64,000 nucleotides of DNA from DATJOJ01 sp035507035 (GTDB lineage Bacteria; Acidobacteriota; Terriglobia; Terriglobales; Acidobacteriaceae), in NCBI GenBank assembly GCA_035507035.1, contig DATJOJ010000042.1, positions 1-64,000 on the forward strand. Direction: 5' to 3'. Each line of letters starts with the position of its first letter. Within the stretch, counting starts at the first letter, position 1. The translations under genes and the position numbers were made by a program. Shown in pieces: positions 7,915-16,008 of the stretch. The notes below the pieces were generated by a model. It searched no databases and was not told where the DNA came from. It was given only the letters and a program-made list of their open reading frames with translations.

Positions 7915-9276
7915 TCAGTCTCCCGCTTTGCTGACGGCCGCCTGTAGCTTTGCAATTTTTACTTTGGCAATACGATGACCTTCCATTTCTTCAACCAAAA
8001 AGCGGTGCCCTTCAAAGTCGAAGCCTTCGCCAATGCTTGGAATTTTCTGCAAGCGCGAAAGTACAAATCCGGCCAGAGTCTCGAATCCCGCATCCCTTGG
8101 AAGAGTGAGGTCATACTGCGATTCAAGATCACGAATGCTGACGGCACCCTCAAGCACCAAGGGTGCATTCGCCAACGCGGCAGGCTGGGCAGGCGTGATA
8201 TCAAATTCGTCTTCGATTTCGCCAACCAACTGCTCCAGAATGTCCTCGACCGTGATCACTCCCGCTGTGGACCCAAATTCATCGACCACTACCGCCAAGT
8301 GCCGCTTACGATCCTTAAACTCCTCGAGCAGTTCCGTCAGAGGCTTGGTTTCGGGTACGACCAGCACATCGCGCATGAGTTGGCTGACTTTCATGCCCGA
8401 AATCCGTGCCGATTGTGGAAGCGTGCTGCCGGCTAGCCGCAACCGAGCCCAGCGCATTAGGTCTTTTGCATACAAGACTCCGTGGATGTGCTCCGGACCG
8501 CTCTGCGGATCGTAAACTGGAATGCGGGAATGCTGCTCTTCTACAACCCGCGTGAGCGCTTCTTCCAAAGTCAGGTCGCCAGGCAAAGAAAAAATGTCGG
8601 GGCGCGGCACCATGACTTCGCGAACCGTAATGTTTTCCAATTCGAGTGCCCGATGAATCATTTCCTCTTGAAAAGGCGGGATCTGGCCGAACTGTCGGCT
8701 GGCGGTAACGATTAATTTCAGTTCGTCCGGCGAATGCACCGGCCCCTGACGAATCTTTCGTGATCCGAAGAGCCGCAACACCGACCCGGCTGCCGTGTTC
8801 ATGACGAAGATGACGGGCCGGGTTAAGGTCAAGAAAACGTCCATGGGAGCCGCCACTGCCAAAGCCACCTGCTCTCCACGCTGCAGTGCTAGCGACTTCG
8901 GTACCAACTCTCCCAGGATCACGTGCAGGCAGGTGATAAAGGCGAATGCTAGAACGATGGCAACCCCGTGGGCATAGAGGTTGGCGTACGGTACTTGGCC
9001 CAGAAGCTCTTCCACCGCATGGGCAAGCAACGGCTCGCCCACCCACCCCAAAGTCAGGCTGACTATGGTGATTCCGAGTTGGACGCCATTGACTACTTCA
9101 TCCAGGTTTCGGTGTAGCCTCTGAACGATGCGGGCGCCAATACGCCGAGACTCAATCAGCTGTTGAATGCGAGTATCACGGACGCTCACCAGCGCGAATT
9201 CCGCGGCGGCGAAGAATGCGTTGGCTGCAATCAGGAGCAGGATGAGAAACACCCGCAGCAGCACAAAGGCAATCAT
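7915..9276 (-). CDS. hemolysin/CorC family membrane protein (CNNM plus CBS pair)
   Basis: About 453 residues. An N-terminal DUF21/CNNM domain (residues 1-190) has four hydrophobic segments and the AANAFFAAAEFALVSVR start block. Two CBS domains follow (about 210-335, with VMVPRPDIF and VVDEFGSTAGVITVEDILEQLVGEIEDEFD), then the CorC_HlyC C-terminal domain. The family is linked to magnesium/cobalt efflux and cation homeostasis; haemolysis is a historical name. The ATG at 9276 places the first helix at the N-terminus; an ATG at 9300 is also in frame. Length is standard. Confidence 0.92.
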   Translation of the reverse strand: MIAFVLLRVFLILLLIAANAFFAAAEFALVSVRDTRIQQLIESRRIGARIVQRLHRNLDEVVNGVQLGITIVSLTLGWVGEPLLAHAVEELLGQVPYANLYAHGVAIVLAFAFITCLHVILGELVPKSLALQRGEQVALAVAAPMDVFLTLTRPVIFVMNTAAGSVLRLFGSRKIRQGPVHSPDELKLIVTASRQFGQIPPFQEEMIHRALELENITVREVMVPRPDIFSLPGDLTLEEALTRVVEEQHSRIPVYDPQSGPEHIHGVLYAKDLMRWARLRLAGSTLPQSARISGMKVSQLMRDVLVVPETKPLTELLEEFKDRKRHLAVVVDEFGSTAGVITVEDILEQLVGEIEDEFDITPAQPAALANAPLVLEGAVSIRDLESQYDLTLPRDAGFETLAGFVLSRLQKIPSIGEGFDFEGHRFLVEEMEGHRIAKVKIAKLQAAVSKAGD

Positions 9277-9559
9277 GGATGCGCTAATTCTAACATTCAA
9301 AAGGAGCTTCTGTATTCGCAGAGCGGCTTGTACAATTGGAGTCAGAAGCGGGGCCGCAGTTGAGCGTAGCTCTGAAGGCTCCCGGATTTTGCCCGGGTGT
9401 ACAGAATGTTGCTTCCCTTTCCGGCCTTTTCCGGTCTAACGCTCTGAACCAGGAACCGCACTTACAGCGGTCTCCGGATGATTCTAGGAACAAATGCTCG
9501 GCCAGTCTCGTACTACGAGCTAGGGCCAATGGGAAGCTCTTTAGCGGCGGGAGGCGGAT

Positions 9560-10774
9560 GTGAACGGCAATAGTAATGGAAAAAAGAAACGTCGTAAGCG
9601 GATCATAATCGTAAGCATTGTCGTAGCCATCGTTCTGATTTTTGTGGGCGTCCTGACCGCCTTTACCCGCGGCGGCACCAAAATCGATCCCTCTAAGCTT
9701 GCCAAGGTCGAAAAGGGGGATCTAGCTAAGAGCGTGGTGGCCACTGGCAAAGTCACTCCCATCACCAAAGTTGAAGTGAAGTCCAAAGCCAGCGGCATCG
9801 TAAAAAAGTTGTATGTCGAATATGGCGACACAGTCAAGAAGGGCCAACTGCTCGCCCAGCTCGACAAAGACGAGATCCAAGCCCAGGTTGACCAGTCCCG
9901 CGCGGCGTTGCAGTCCTCCGAAGCCAATCTTGCGAGTGCTCAAGCGGATTATGAGCGGGCCAAAGTCGACGCCGAAGGTCCTGACGTCCCGCTACTCAAA
10001 CGGCAATATGACCGCTCAGTCGAGATGGCCAAGGACGGGGTAGTTTCGGATCAGGCCCTCGACGACGCCGACCGAAATTACAAAATGGCGCTGAACAAAC
10101 AGAACGTCGCCATAGCTCAGGTCCAGGTGTTGAAGGCGAAAATTGCCCAGGCGCAGGCTGACGTTGTTCACAATCGCGCCAACCTGGCGCAGCTCGAAGA
10201 GCAGCTCAGTTACACCGACATCATTTCTCCGATTGATGGCATCGTCCTGTCCCGCGATGTAGAGATCGGCGATGCGGTCAGCTCCATCCTCGTGCTCGGG
10301 TCCACTGCGACGCTGGTGATGACGCTCGGTGATACCACCGAAGTCTACGTAAAAGGCAAAGTGGACGAGAGCGACATCGGCAAGGTTTATCTCGGCCAGC
10401 CGGCCCGCATCAAAGTTGAGAGTTTCAAAGACAAAACTTTTTATGGCAAGGTGACGAAGATTTCGCCGATGGGCGTGGAGAAAGACAACGTAACCACGTT
10501 CGAGGTGCGCGTCTCCATCAACAACCCCGGCGGCGAGCTGAAAGCTGAGATGACTGCCAACGCCGAGATTATTCTGGATGAGCACAAGAATGTACTGCAG
10601 ATTCCCGAAGGCGCAATTATCTATGACAAGGACAAGAAGGCTTCCGTCGAGATCCCGGACCCCAAAGCCAAGGACGGTATGAAGAAGATTGCCGTCAATA
10701 TTGGCATTTCGAACGGCGCCAAGACCGAAGTTTTGAGCGGGTTAAAGGAAGGCGATCAAGTGGTGTTGCAGTAG
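9560..10774 (+). CDS. efflux periplasmic adaptor (HlyD/MacA-type membrane fusion protein)
   Basis: A 404-residue protein with a lysine/arginine-rich cytoplasmic tip, one membrane anchor (IIIVSIVVAIVLIFVGVLTAF), a lipoyl half-motif (VEVKSKASGIVKKLYVEYGDTVKKGQLLAQLD), a long helical hairpin, the second lipoyl half (SPIDGIVLSRDVEIGD) and a beta-barrel domain. Such adaptors bridge an inner-membrane pump and an outer-membrane channel. Here no MacB-type ATPase or RND pump follows: a terminator stands 39 nt downstream. GTG at 9560 is preceded by a GGAGG-like sequence (gggaggcgg). Confidence 0.9.
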   Translation: MNGNSNGKKKRRKRIIIVSIVVAIVLIFVGVLTAFTRGGTKIDPSKLAKVEKGDLAKSVVATGKVTPITKVEVKSKASGIVKKLYVEYGDTVKKGQLLAQLDKDEIQAQVDQSRAALQSSEANLASAQADYERAKVDAEGPDVPLLKRQYDRSVEMAKDGVVSDQALDDADRNYKMALNKQNVAIAQVQVLKAKIAQAQADVVHNRANLAQLEEQLSYTDIISPIDGIVLSRDVEIGDAVSSILVLGSTATLVMTLGDTTEVYVKGKVDESDIGKVYLGQPARIKVESFKDKTFYGKVTKISPMGVEKDNVTTFEVRVSINNPGGELKAEMTANAEIILDEHKNVLQIPEGAIIYDKDKKASVEIPDPKAKDGMKKIAVNIGISNGAKTEVLSGLKEGDQVVLQ

Positions 10775-10812
10775 TATCGGGAGTCTTCCCGGTGAGGTGA
10801 AATGATCCAACA

Positions 10813-10845
10813 GAGGCACGGCAGAATCCGTGCCTCAATCTTTTT
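10813..10845 (+). terminator. intrinsic terminator after the adaptor gene
   Basis: Perfect 9-bp stem GAGGCACGG (10813-10821) with CCGTGCCTC (10828-10836), a 6-base loop CAGAAT, then AATC and five T (10841-10845). It lies 39 nt after the adaptor stop. This is the clearest Rho-independent terminator in the window and shows the adaptor gene is a single-gene unit or the last of one. Confidence 0.9.
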
Positions 10846-10860
10846 CCGGCCGGGTCAGGT

Positions 10861-10885
10861 TTGAGATTACAAGTCGTGATCTCAA
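10861..10885. promoter_or_regulatory. inverted repeat before the DUF4097 pair (candidate operator)
   Basis: TTGAGATTAC (10861-10870) and GTGATCTCAA (10876-10885) are reverse complements at 9 of 10 positions around a 5-base centre AAGTC. It lies 67 bases upstream of the first DUF4097 start and behind the terminator of the previous gene, where a promoter should be. The symmetry and length fit a dimeric repressor or activator site. The regulator is unknown. Confidence 0.45.
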
Positions 10886-10952
10886 GCAATTTCATACTCA
10901 CAATATCAGTGCTTGACCGTCTAAACCGCGTCGATCAGTGAGGAGGTTGTTT

Positions 10953-11873
10953 ATGACAAAGTCGTCCTTGCGGTTTTTGCTTGCGTTGTTACTAACATCC
11001 GCCCCTTTGCTATACGCTGACTCCATTCAAGGTACCTTCGATCGCACTTATTCAGTGAGCGGACCGGTCGATCTCGAAGTGCTAACTCGCTCGGGAGACA
11101 TCAGTGTACGCAATGGACCGGCAGGTAGCGTAGTTGTGCACGGCAAAATTCATGTCGGAGAGCGTTGGTTGACCGGCAGCCGCCAAGGTGACGTCAGTGA
11201 GGTCGAGAAGAATCCGCCCATCTCCCAGAACGGCAATAGCATCCGTATCGACTACCTGAAGTACCACGACATCTCCGTAGATTACGAAATCACCGCTCCT
11301 GCTGATACCAGCGTTCAAACTCAAAGCGGCTCGGGCAATCAGAGTGCCGAAGGACTCGCGGGCAAGTTAAATCTGGAAAGTGGCTCCGGCGATATGCGGC
11401 TCCGGGAAATCGGTAGTTCTGTCCATCTCCGAACCGGCTCCGGCGACGTTGACGCTCGCGGATTGTCGGGTGCTTTCGATGTGGAATGTGGAAGCGGCGA
11501 CGTCCGGATTGAAGGCAACGGAACGGGCGGTGATTCGCGAGTGCGCACGGGTTCGGGATCGATTCAATTACGCGGCATTAAGGGAGGATTGCGGGCGGAA
11601 TCGGGTAGCGGAGACGTGACCGTCTCCGGCACCCAAACGGCCGCCTGGGACGTCCGCACCAGCTCGGGTAATGTCGAACTCGAGCTTCAGCCTGGAGCTG
11701 CCTTCGATCTCAATGCCACCGCAGGATCTGGCAATGTGGTGGTCGACGGTCCAGTCGCAATCACCGTCGATGGCGACGTAGGCAAAACGCACCACTCTAT
11801 CCACGGCAAAGTTGGTGGCGGAGGGCCTTTGGTCACGGTACGTACCGGCTCAGGAGATGTTCACATTCACTGA
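10953..11873 (+). CDS. secreted DUF4097 beta-repeat protein, copy 1
   Basis: 306 residues from the ATG at 10953, which has AGGAGG at 10941-10946. A signal peptide (FLLALLLTSAPLLYA) is followed by about nine repeats centred on [T/S/C]GSGD[V/I/M], about 20 residues apart, each alternating short beta-strands as in the DUF4097/DUF4098 adhesin-like fold. Examples are SGSGDMRLREIG, TGSGDVDARGL and SGSGDVTVSG. Such proteins are exported and probably form a right-handed beta-helix; no enzymatic residues are apparent. It is followed 23 nt later by a paralogue of the same design, so the two form an operon. Function is unknown. Confidence 0.8.
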   Translation: MTKSSLRFLLALLLTSAPLLYADSIQGTFDRTYSVSGPVDLEVLTRSGDISVRNGPAGSVVVHGKIHVGERWLTGSRQGDVSEVEKNPPISQNGNSIRIDYLKYHDISVDYEITAPADTSVQTQSGSGNQSAEGLAGKLNLESGSGDMRLREIGSSVHLRTGSGDVDARGLSGAFDVECGSGDVRIEGNGTGGDSRVRTGSGSIQLRGIKGGLRAESGSGDVTVSGTQTAAWDVRTSSGNVELELQPGAAFDLNATAGSGNVVVDGPVAITVDGDVGKTHHSIHGKVGGGGPLVTVRTGSGDVHIH

Positions 11874-11896
11874 GTGGCCAAGAAAGAGGGAAACGA

Positions 11897-12877
11897 ATGA
11901 AACTCCGACGTCTGCTGTTCACGCTTCCGTTAGTAGGCTTGCTGGTGAGCAGCTTACTCTCTCTGTCAGCAACTGCTTCCACAGAAGGTTCGTTCCAGAA
12001 AACGCTGCAGGTGAGCGGCGCGGTGAGTATTGATCTCGCGACCGGATCGGGTAGCGTGCAAGTGCGAAGCGGCAATTCTGGGCAAGTGCAGATCACCGGC
12101 CAGGTCAAAATCACCAATTGGTTCGGAGGAGACGCCGATAAACGAGTGCAAGCGATCGTCAACAGCCCTCCCATTGAGCAAAATGGAAACGAGATTCGCA
12201 TCGGGCCCGTGCATGATTCTGAACTGATGCACAACGTCTCCATCAGCTACGAACTCATCGTCCCCGCGGAGACGCGACTTCGATCGCACACCGGCTCAGG
12301 CCACCAGGAGGTTCAGGGATTAAACGGCGAAGTCGAGGTTCAGACTGGCTCTGGAGGGCTCAAGGTTTCCAATATCGGCGCCGCAGTGCGGGCGGAAGCA
12401 GGTTCGGGAGATATTGCGATCCAAGAGGTAAAGGGCAACGTGCGCGCCAAGACAGGCAGCGGATCGATTCACGCGACGCAAATCTCCGGCGGCTTCGAAG
12501 GTAACACGGGCAGTGGTCACATTGTTCTGGAACAAACGGCTGCTGGCGCGGTTCGAGCCGAAACTGGATCCGGTGGCATGGAATTACGCGGTATTCATGG
12601 CTCGCTCGAAGCAACCGCAGGCAGCGGCGACGTAACCGCGGAGGGCGATCCCAGCTCATCCTGGACTGTGCGCACTGGCTCGGGTGGGGTTCGTATTAAA
12701 CTGGCTAGCGACGCCGGATTCGACCTGAACGCCCGCACCAGCTCCGGGAGAATTTCGGTGAGTCAGCCGGTCACGATGCAGGGGTCGATCAATCCTAAGG
12801 AAATTCGCGGCAAGGTGCATGGTGGCGGGGTCCCGATAGAGGTCGAGACGGGATCCGGCAACATCCAAATCGACTAA
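11897..12877 (+). CDS. secreted DUF4097 beta-repeat protein, copy 2
   Basis: 326 residues with a signal peptide (LPLVGLLVSSLLSLSATAS) and about eleven GSG-centred repeats, for example TGSGSVQVRSG, AGSGDIAIQEV and TGSGGVRIKLA. It aligns along its whole length with the preceding gene, including the block NSPPIEQNGNEIRI (NPPISQNGNSIRI in copy 1) and the closing VETGSGNIQID (VRTGSGDVHIH in copy 1). It is therefore a tandem duplicate that has diverged considerably. The ATG at 11897 follows gagggaaacga, a reasonable ribosome binding site. Confidence 0.8.
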   Translation: MKLRRLLFTLPLVGLLVSSLLSLSATASTEGSFQKTLQVSGAVSIDLATGSGSVQVRSGNSGQVQITGQVKITNWFGGDADKRVQAIVNSPPIEQNGNEIRIGPVHDSELMHNVSISYELIVPAETRLRSHTGSGHQEVQGLNGEVEVQTGSGGLKVSNIGAAVRAEAGSGDIAIQEVKGNVRAKTGSGSIHATQISGGFEGNTGSGHIVLEQTAAGAVRAETGSGGMELRGIHGSLEATAGSGDVTAEGDPSSSWTVRTGSGGVRIKLASDAGFDLNARTSSGRISVSQPVTMQGSINPKEIRGKVHGGGVPIEVETGSGNIQID

Positions 12878-12961
12878 CCCGCTTCGGCGCGCGAAGGCAA
12901 TGCCCGATTACTGCCGTGCCTTGACTCCGGGCCGCTAGCAATTTACTTTCCCCGAAGCGGG
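12878..12961 (+). promoter_or_regulatory. structured leader before the SAM hydroxide adenosyltransferase
   Basis: CCCGCTTCGG (12878-12887) and CCGAAGCGGG (12952-12961) are perfect 10-base reverse complements 64 bases apart. Inside them AAGGCA (12894-12899) can pair with TGCCTT (12917-12922). The nested stems fill most of the space between the DUF4097 stop and the TTG start at 12990. No T-run follows, so a simple terminator is unlikely. It may be a cis-acting RNA element or an intergenic repeat; I see no match to a known SAM or SAH riboswitch core. Confidence 0.4.
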
Positions 12962-12989
12962 AAATCTTTGTCTTCACGTCGAGGCAAGC

Positions 12990-13820
12990 TTGGCTAATCG
13001 TCCTATTGTCACTCTGACTACCGATTTCGGGATTAACGATCATTTTGTGGGAACGATGAAGGGCGTGATTCTGAACATCGTGCCCGATGCCGAAATCGTA
13101 GACATTTGCCATGCGGCGCAGGCATTCGACGTGCTCGATGGTGCGATCTCAATCGCTCAGGCGTACTCCTATTTTCCCAGCAGCACCGTGCATCTCGTCG
13201 TAGTTGATCCCGGAGTCGGCAGTGCCCGCCGCCCGATTCTGGCTTCCTGCGAGAAATACAGTTTTGTCGCGCCCGATAATGGCGTGCTCTCGCTCATCTA
13301 TGCTCGTGAGGAGCGCATGCGCGTACGCCACATCACCGCGGAGCACTATTTCGTACAACCGGTGAGCAGCACGTTCCACGCCCGCGATATTTTCGCTCCG
13401 GTGGCCGCATATCTCGCGAAGGGAGTGGATAGCGCAAAATTCGGCGATGAAGTATCAGATTACGTCCGCTTCAATCCGCCCAAGCCAAAACTGGTGGATC
13501 CGAAGACGATCCGCGGAATTGTCCTCAAGGTAGACCGCTTCGGCAATCTAATCACCAATTTCACCCCGCAAGACATTCCTTGGCTGGTTCAGGCGAACCC
13601 TTCTGCGTTCAGGCTTACAGTGGGCAAGTGCGAAGTCACTGAAATTCGCACGAACTATGCTGAGGGAATGCCGGGCCAGGTGTTCGGAATTCTGGGCAGC
13701 ATGGGCTATCTGGAGATCGCAGCCAACCGCGCGTCCGCGGCACAATTAGCCAGCGCAGCAAAAGGAACGGAAGTAAACATCATGTCGGAAGGCGCCGTGG
13801 CTGCGAGTAACGGAAAGTAG
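12990..13820 (+). CDS. SAM hydroxide adenosyltransferase (DUF62 family)
   Basis: A 276-residue enzyme of the SAM-dependent chlorinase/fluorinase superfamily. The hydrolase branch splits S-adenosylmethionine into adenosine and methionine using an Asp-Arg-His triad; here these fit Asp73 and Arg80 (VVVDPGVGSAR, seven residues apart as in the family) and His130 (SSTFHARDIF). The N-terminal TLTTDFGxxDHFVGTMKG motif binds the substrate. It is much more likely the housekeeping hydrolase than a halogenase. TTG start at 12990 with GAGG at 12981-12984. A structured leader lies directly upstream. Confidence 0.92.
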   Translation: MANRPIVTLTTDFGINDHFVGTMKGVILNIVPDAEIVDICHAAQAFDVLDGAISIAQAYSYFPSSTVHLVVVDPGVGSARRPILASCEKYSFVAPDNGVLSLIYAREERMRVRHITAEHYFVQPVSSTFHARDIFAPVAAYLAKGVDSAKFGDEVSDYVRFNPPKPKLVDPKTIRGIVLKVDRFGNLITNFTPQDIPWLVQANPSAFRLTVGKCEVTEIRTNYAEGMPGQVFGILGSMGYLEIAANRASAAQLASAAKGTEVNIMSEGAVAASNGK

Positions 13821-13828
13821 CAGGATCT

Positions 13829-14062
13829 CTAGGAAATCTTCGGTTTAGGGTGGACGTAATCATCCATCTCGCCGGTCCACTTCAAAAAACGCCACAGATG
13901 GCTCCGCTCGCGCCAGACAAATTCCGAAAACTCCCACACTCCCATCTGGTGCATCTTCACACCGGTGTAGGTTTCGATGCGCCATAGAAGATAGGGACTG
14001 CGCCACGGTCTGAGATGATGCCCGCGGGTGGCTGTCCAGAAAAACCGCAGCATGGAGCGCAT
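13829..14062 (-). CDS. small conserved protein, function unknown
   Basis: About 77 residues from the ATG at 14062 (a GTG/ATG frame extends to 14089). The sequence is rich in Trp, Arg and His (FFWTATRGHHLRPWRSPYLLWRIETYTG) and ends with a charged tail. It has no signal peptide and no recognisable domain. The composition is unlike a random frame, and the gene fills the otherwise empty space between two convergent and divergent neighbours. I believe I have seen similar short proteins in other Acidobacteria but cannot verify this here. Confidence 0.6.
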   Translation of the reverse strand: MRSMLRFFWTATRGHHLRPWRSPYLLWRIETYTGVKMHQMGVWEFSEFVWRERSHLWRFLKWTGEMDDYVHPKPKIS

Positions 14063-14171
14063 AGCAACATCATAATGCTGCAAACGCATAGGTGGGAGGG
14101 GAGATTCTGTGCCGGCTGGCTCTTGCCCGGCCTCTGGATGCTAGAATCCAACTTCGCAGAGGCTGCGCTTC

Positions 14172-14528
14172 ATGCCCGACCAGGATGCCCGCCAGAAAGC
14201 CGAAGACCACTATTACGCCGCCCTGGATCGAACGGCGGAAGGGGTAACAGAACAGGCGCTCGCTGAATACAAGAAATCTCTGGAACTCGATCCAACCTTT
14301 ACCGAAGCCATGCATGGCATGGCTCGCGCCCTGCAGGATCTGAACCGCCTCGATGAAGCCATCGTTGTCGCCACTCGGATCACTGAAATCGATCCGGACG
14401 ACGTGCTGGCCCACACCAGTTTGTCCGTGCTGTACCAGAAGAAGGGCATGATTCCCGAGGCCGAAGCGGAAGGCAACAAGGCAAGGATATTAGGGTGGAA
14501 GCAGCAGTTGAAGAAGAGCAGCCCTTAG
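14172..14528 (+). CDS. TPR-repeat protein
   Basis: A 118-residue all-helical protein with about three tetratricopeptide repeats: YYAALDRTAEGVTEQALAEYKKSLELDPTF, EAMHGMARALQDLNRLDEAI and DPDDVLAHTSLSVLYQKKG. No signal peptide or membrane segment is visible, so it is probably a cytoplasmic scaffold. It is convergent with the pilR-type gene 85 nt away. The partner is unknown. Confidence 0.85.
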   Translation: MPDQDARQKAEDHYYAALDRTAEGVTEQALAEYKKSLELDPTFTEAMHGMARALQDLNRLDEAIVVATRITEIDPDDVLAHTSLSVLYQKKGMIPEAEAEGNKARILGWKQQLKKSSP

Positions 14529-14613
14529 TCGTTGCTCCTAGGTCGTTGGCGGCTCGGAGTTCCCGCGATCGTATTCAGCCTATGTGTCTTGGCCAACGAC
14601 AAACGACCGACGA

Positions 14614-16008
14614 CTATAAATCGTATTTCTTCATCAAATGGCGAAACGAGCGGTAGGAGATTTTCAGCAAGTCCGCAGCGCGTGTTTGGACCCCATTCGA
14701 CTGGGTTAGAGCGGATTTCAATAATGCGATCTCAACGTCGGCAACGTACTTTTCCATCCCCACGCCTTCCGGCAAGGTTCCGTTACCGGCAATCACAGAC
14801 GCGCCGTCGCCCCCAACACCGGCTGCGGCCGCCCGGGCTTTTGGCCGCTCGGCGGGAATTTCTGCGTGTAACTCCTCGCTGGCCTCAAGCGCGACTGCAC
14901 GTTCGATGGTATTTTCCAGTTGCCGGACATTTCCCGGCCACTCATAATCGCACAGCGCATCGAGAGAGTCCGTATTTACCCGCAGAATACTCTTCCCGGC
15001 CGCCGGAGCGTATTTCTTGAGGAAGTGGTTTACCAGCAGCGGGATATCGGCACGACGCTGACGCAGACCCGGCACGGTAATCGGAATGACATTCAACCGG
15101 TAGTACAAGTCTTCGCGAAATTGGCCCTCCGTTACTTGCTTGTCGAGATCGCGGTTGGTCGCCGCAATGACGCGGACGTCGATGGCGATTTCGCTGCTCC
15201 CTCCCACCGGCCGTACGGTTCGCTCTTGCAGTACGCGTAGCAGTTTGACCTGCATGGGCATGGTCATCTCGCCAATTTCGTCCAGGAAGATCGTTCCCTT
15301 ATCGGCCATCTCGAAAAGCCCACGCTTGTTCTGGTTGGCTCCTGTGAACGCGCCCTTGACGTAACCGAAAAGCTCACTTTCCAGCAGAGTTTCCGGAAAC
15401 GCGCCACAGTTGATCGACACAAAGGGCTCGCTAACTCGCGGCGAGCATACGTGCACAGCGCGCGCGACCAATTCCTTGCCCGTGCCGCTCTCGCCGTAGA
15501 TCAGCACGGTGCTCTGTGTCGAAGCGACGGTACGAATGGTTTGTTTCAATTCCTCCATCACCGGGCTGACACCTACGATGTTGTCGAGGGAATTGCGGGT
15601 CGCGGCATCGCGCTTGAATGCAAAATTTTGCCGGCTCAGCGCCATTTTTTCGAGTACGCGATTGATCGCCAGCTTGATTTCATCGACCAATCCGGGAGAC
15701 TTACGAATGTAGTCGGCCGCGCCACCGGCCTTGACCGCGGCCACGGCGGCCTCGTAATCGTCGACTGCCGTAATCAGGATTACCGCCGAATCCGGCGAAA
15801 CCCCATGCGCGTGGCGAAGCACATCGATTCCCGTGATGCGAGGCATCTTGATGTCAGTAATGATGACATCGTAAAGAGCGCCGTCCAGCTTGCGTTTGGC
15901 CGCTTCGCCCGAGTTCACCGTCTCGATTTTGTGCCCGTCGCGACGCAGCGCAATATCCAACATTTCGCAGATCGAGCGCTCATCATCGCAGACCAGAATA
16001 TTAGCCAT
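14614..16008 (-). CDS. pilR: sigma-54-dependent response regulator, PilR-like
   Basis: A 464-residue NtrC-class activator. The receiver domain has the phosphoacceptor Asp52 (IITDIKMP), the acidic pocket Asp8/Asp9 and a Lys near residue 103. The AAA+ domain has Walker A GESGTGKE at 172-179, an intact sigma-54 contact loop GAFTGA at 219-224 and Walker B IFLDEIGEM. The Fis-type HTH is at the C-terminus (ADLLKISYRSFRHLMKKY). It overlaps the kinase gene by 8 nt and closes the pilB-T-C-S-R cluster, so it should control pilus genes as PilR does in Geobacter, Myxococcus and Pseudomonas. Its usual target, pilA, is not in the window. Confidence 0.93.
   Translation of the reverse strand: MANILVCDDERSICEMLDIALRRDGHKIETVNSGEAAKRKLDGALYDVIITDIKMPRITGIDVLRHAHGVSPDSAVILITAVDDYEAAVAAVKAGGAADYIRKSPGLVDEIKLAINRVLEKMALSRQNFAFKRDAATRNSLDNIVGVSPVMEELKQTIRTVASTQSTVLIYGESGTGKELVARAVHVCSPRVSEPFVSINCGAFPETLLESELFGYVKGAFTGANQNKRGLFEMADKGTIFLDEIGEMTMPMQVKLLRVLQERTVRPVGGSSEIAIDVRVIAATNRDLDKQVTEGQFREDLYYRLNVIPITVPGLRQRRADIPLLVNHFLKKYAPAAGKSILRVNTDSLDALCDYEWPGNVRQLENTIERAVALEASEELHAEIPAERPKARAAAAGVGGDGASVIAGNGTLPEGVGMEKYVADVEIALLKSALTQSNGVQTRAADLLKISYRSFRHLMKKYDL

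Noticed and set aside
10953..12877. Regular DNA repeats that could be taken for a CRISPR-like or satellite array
   Set aside because: They are codon-level repeats of the GSGD protein motif, with varied bases and no uniform spacer length.
12990..13820. A fluorinase or chlorinase gene
   Set aside because: The Asp-Arg-His triad of the hydrolase branch is present, and no halometabolite genes are nearby.
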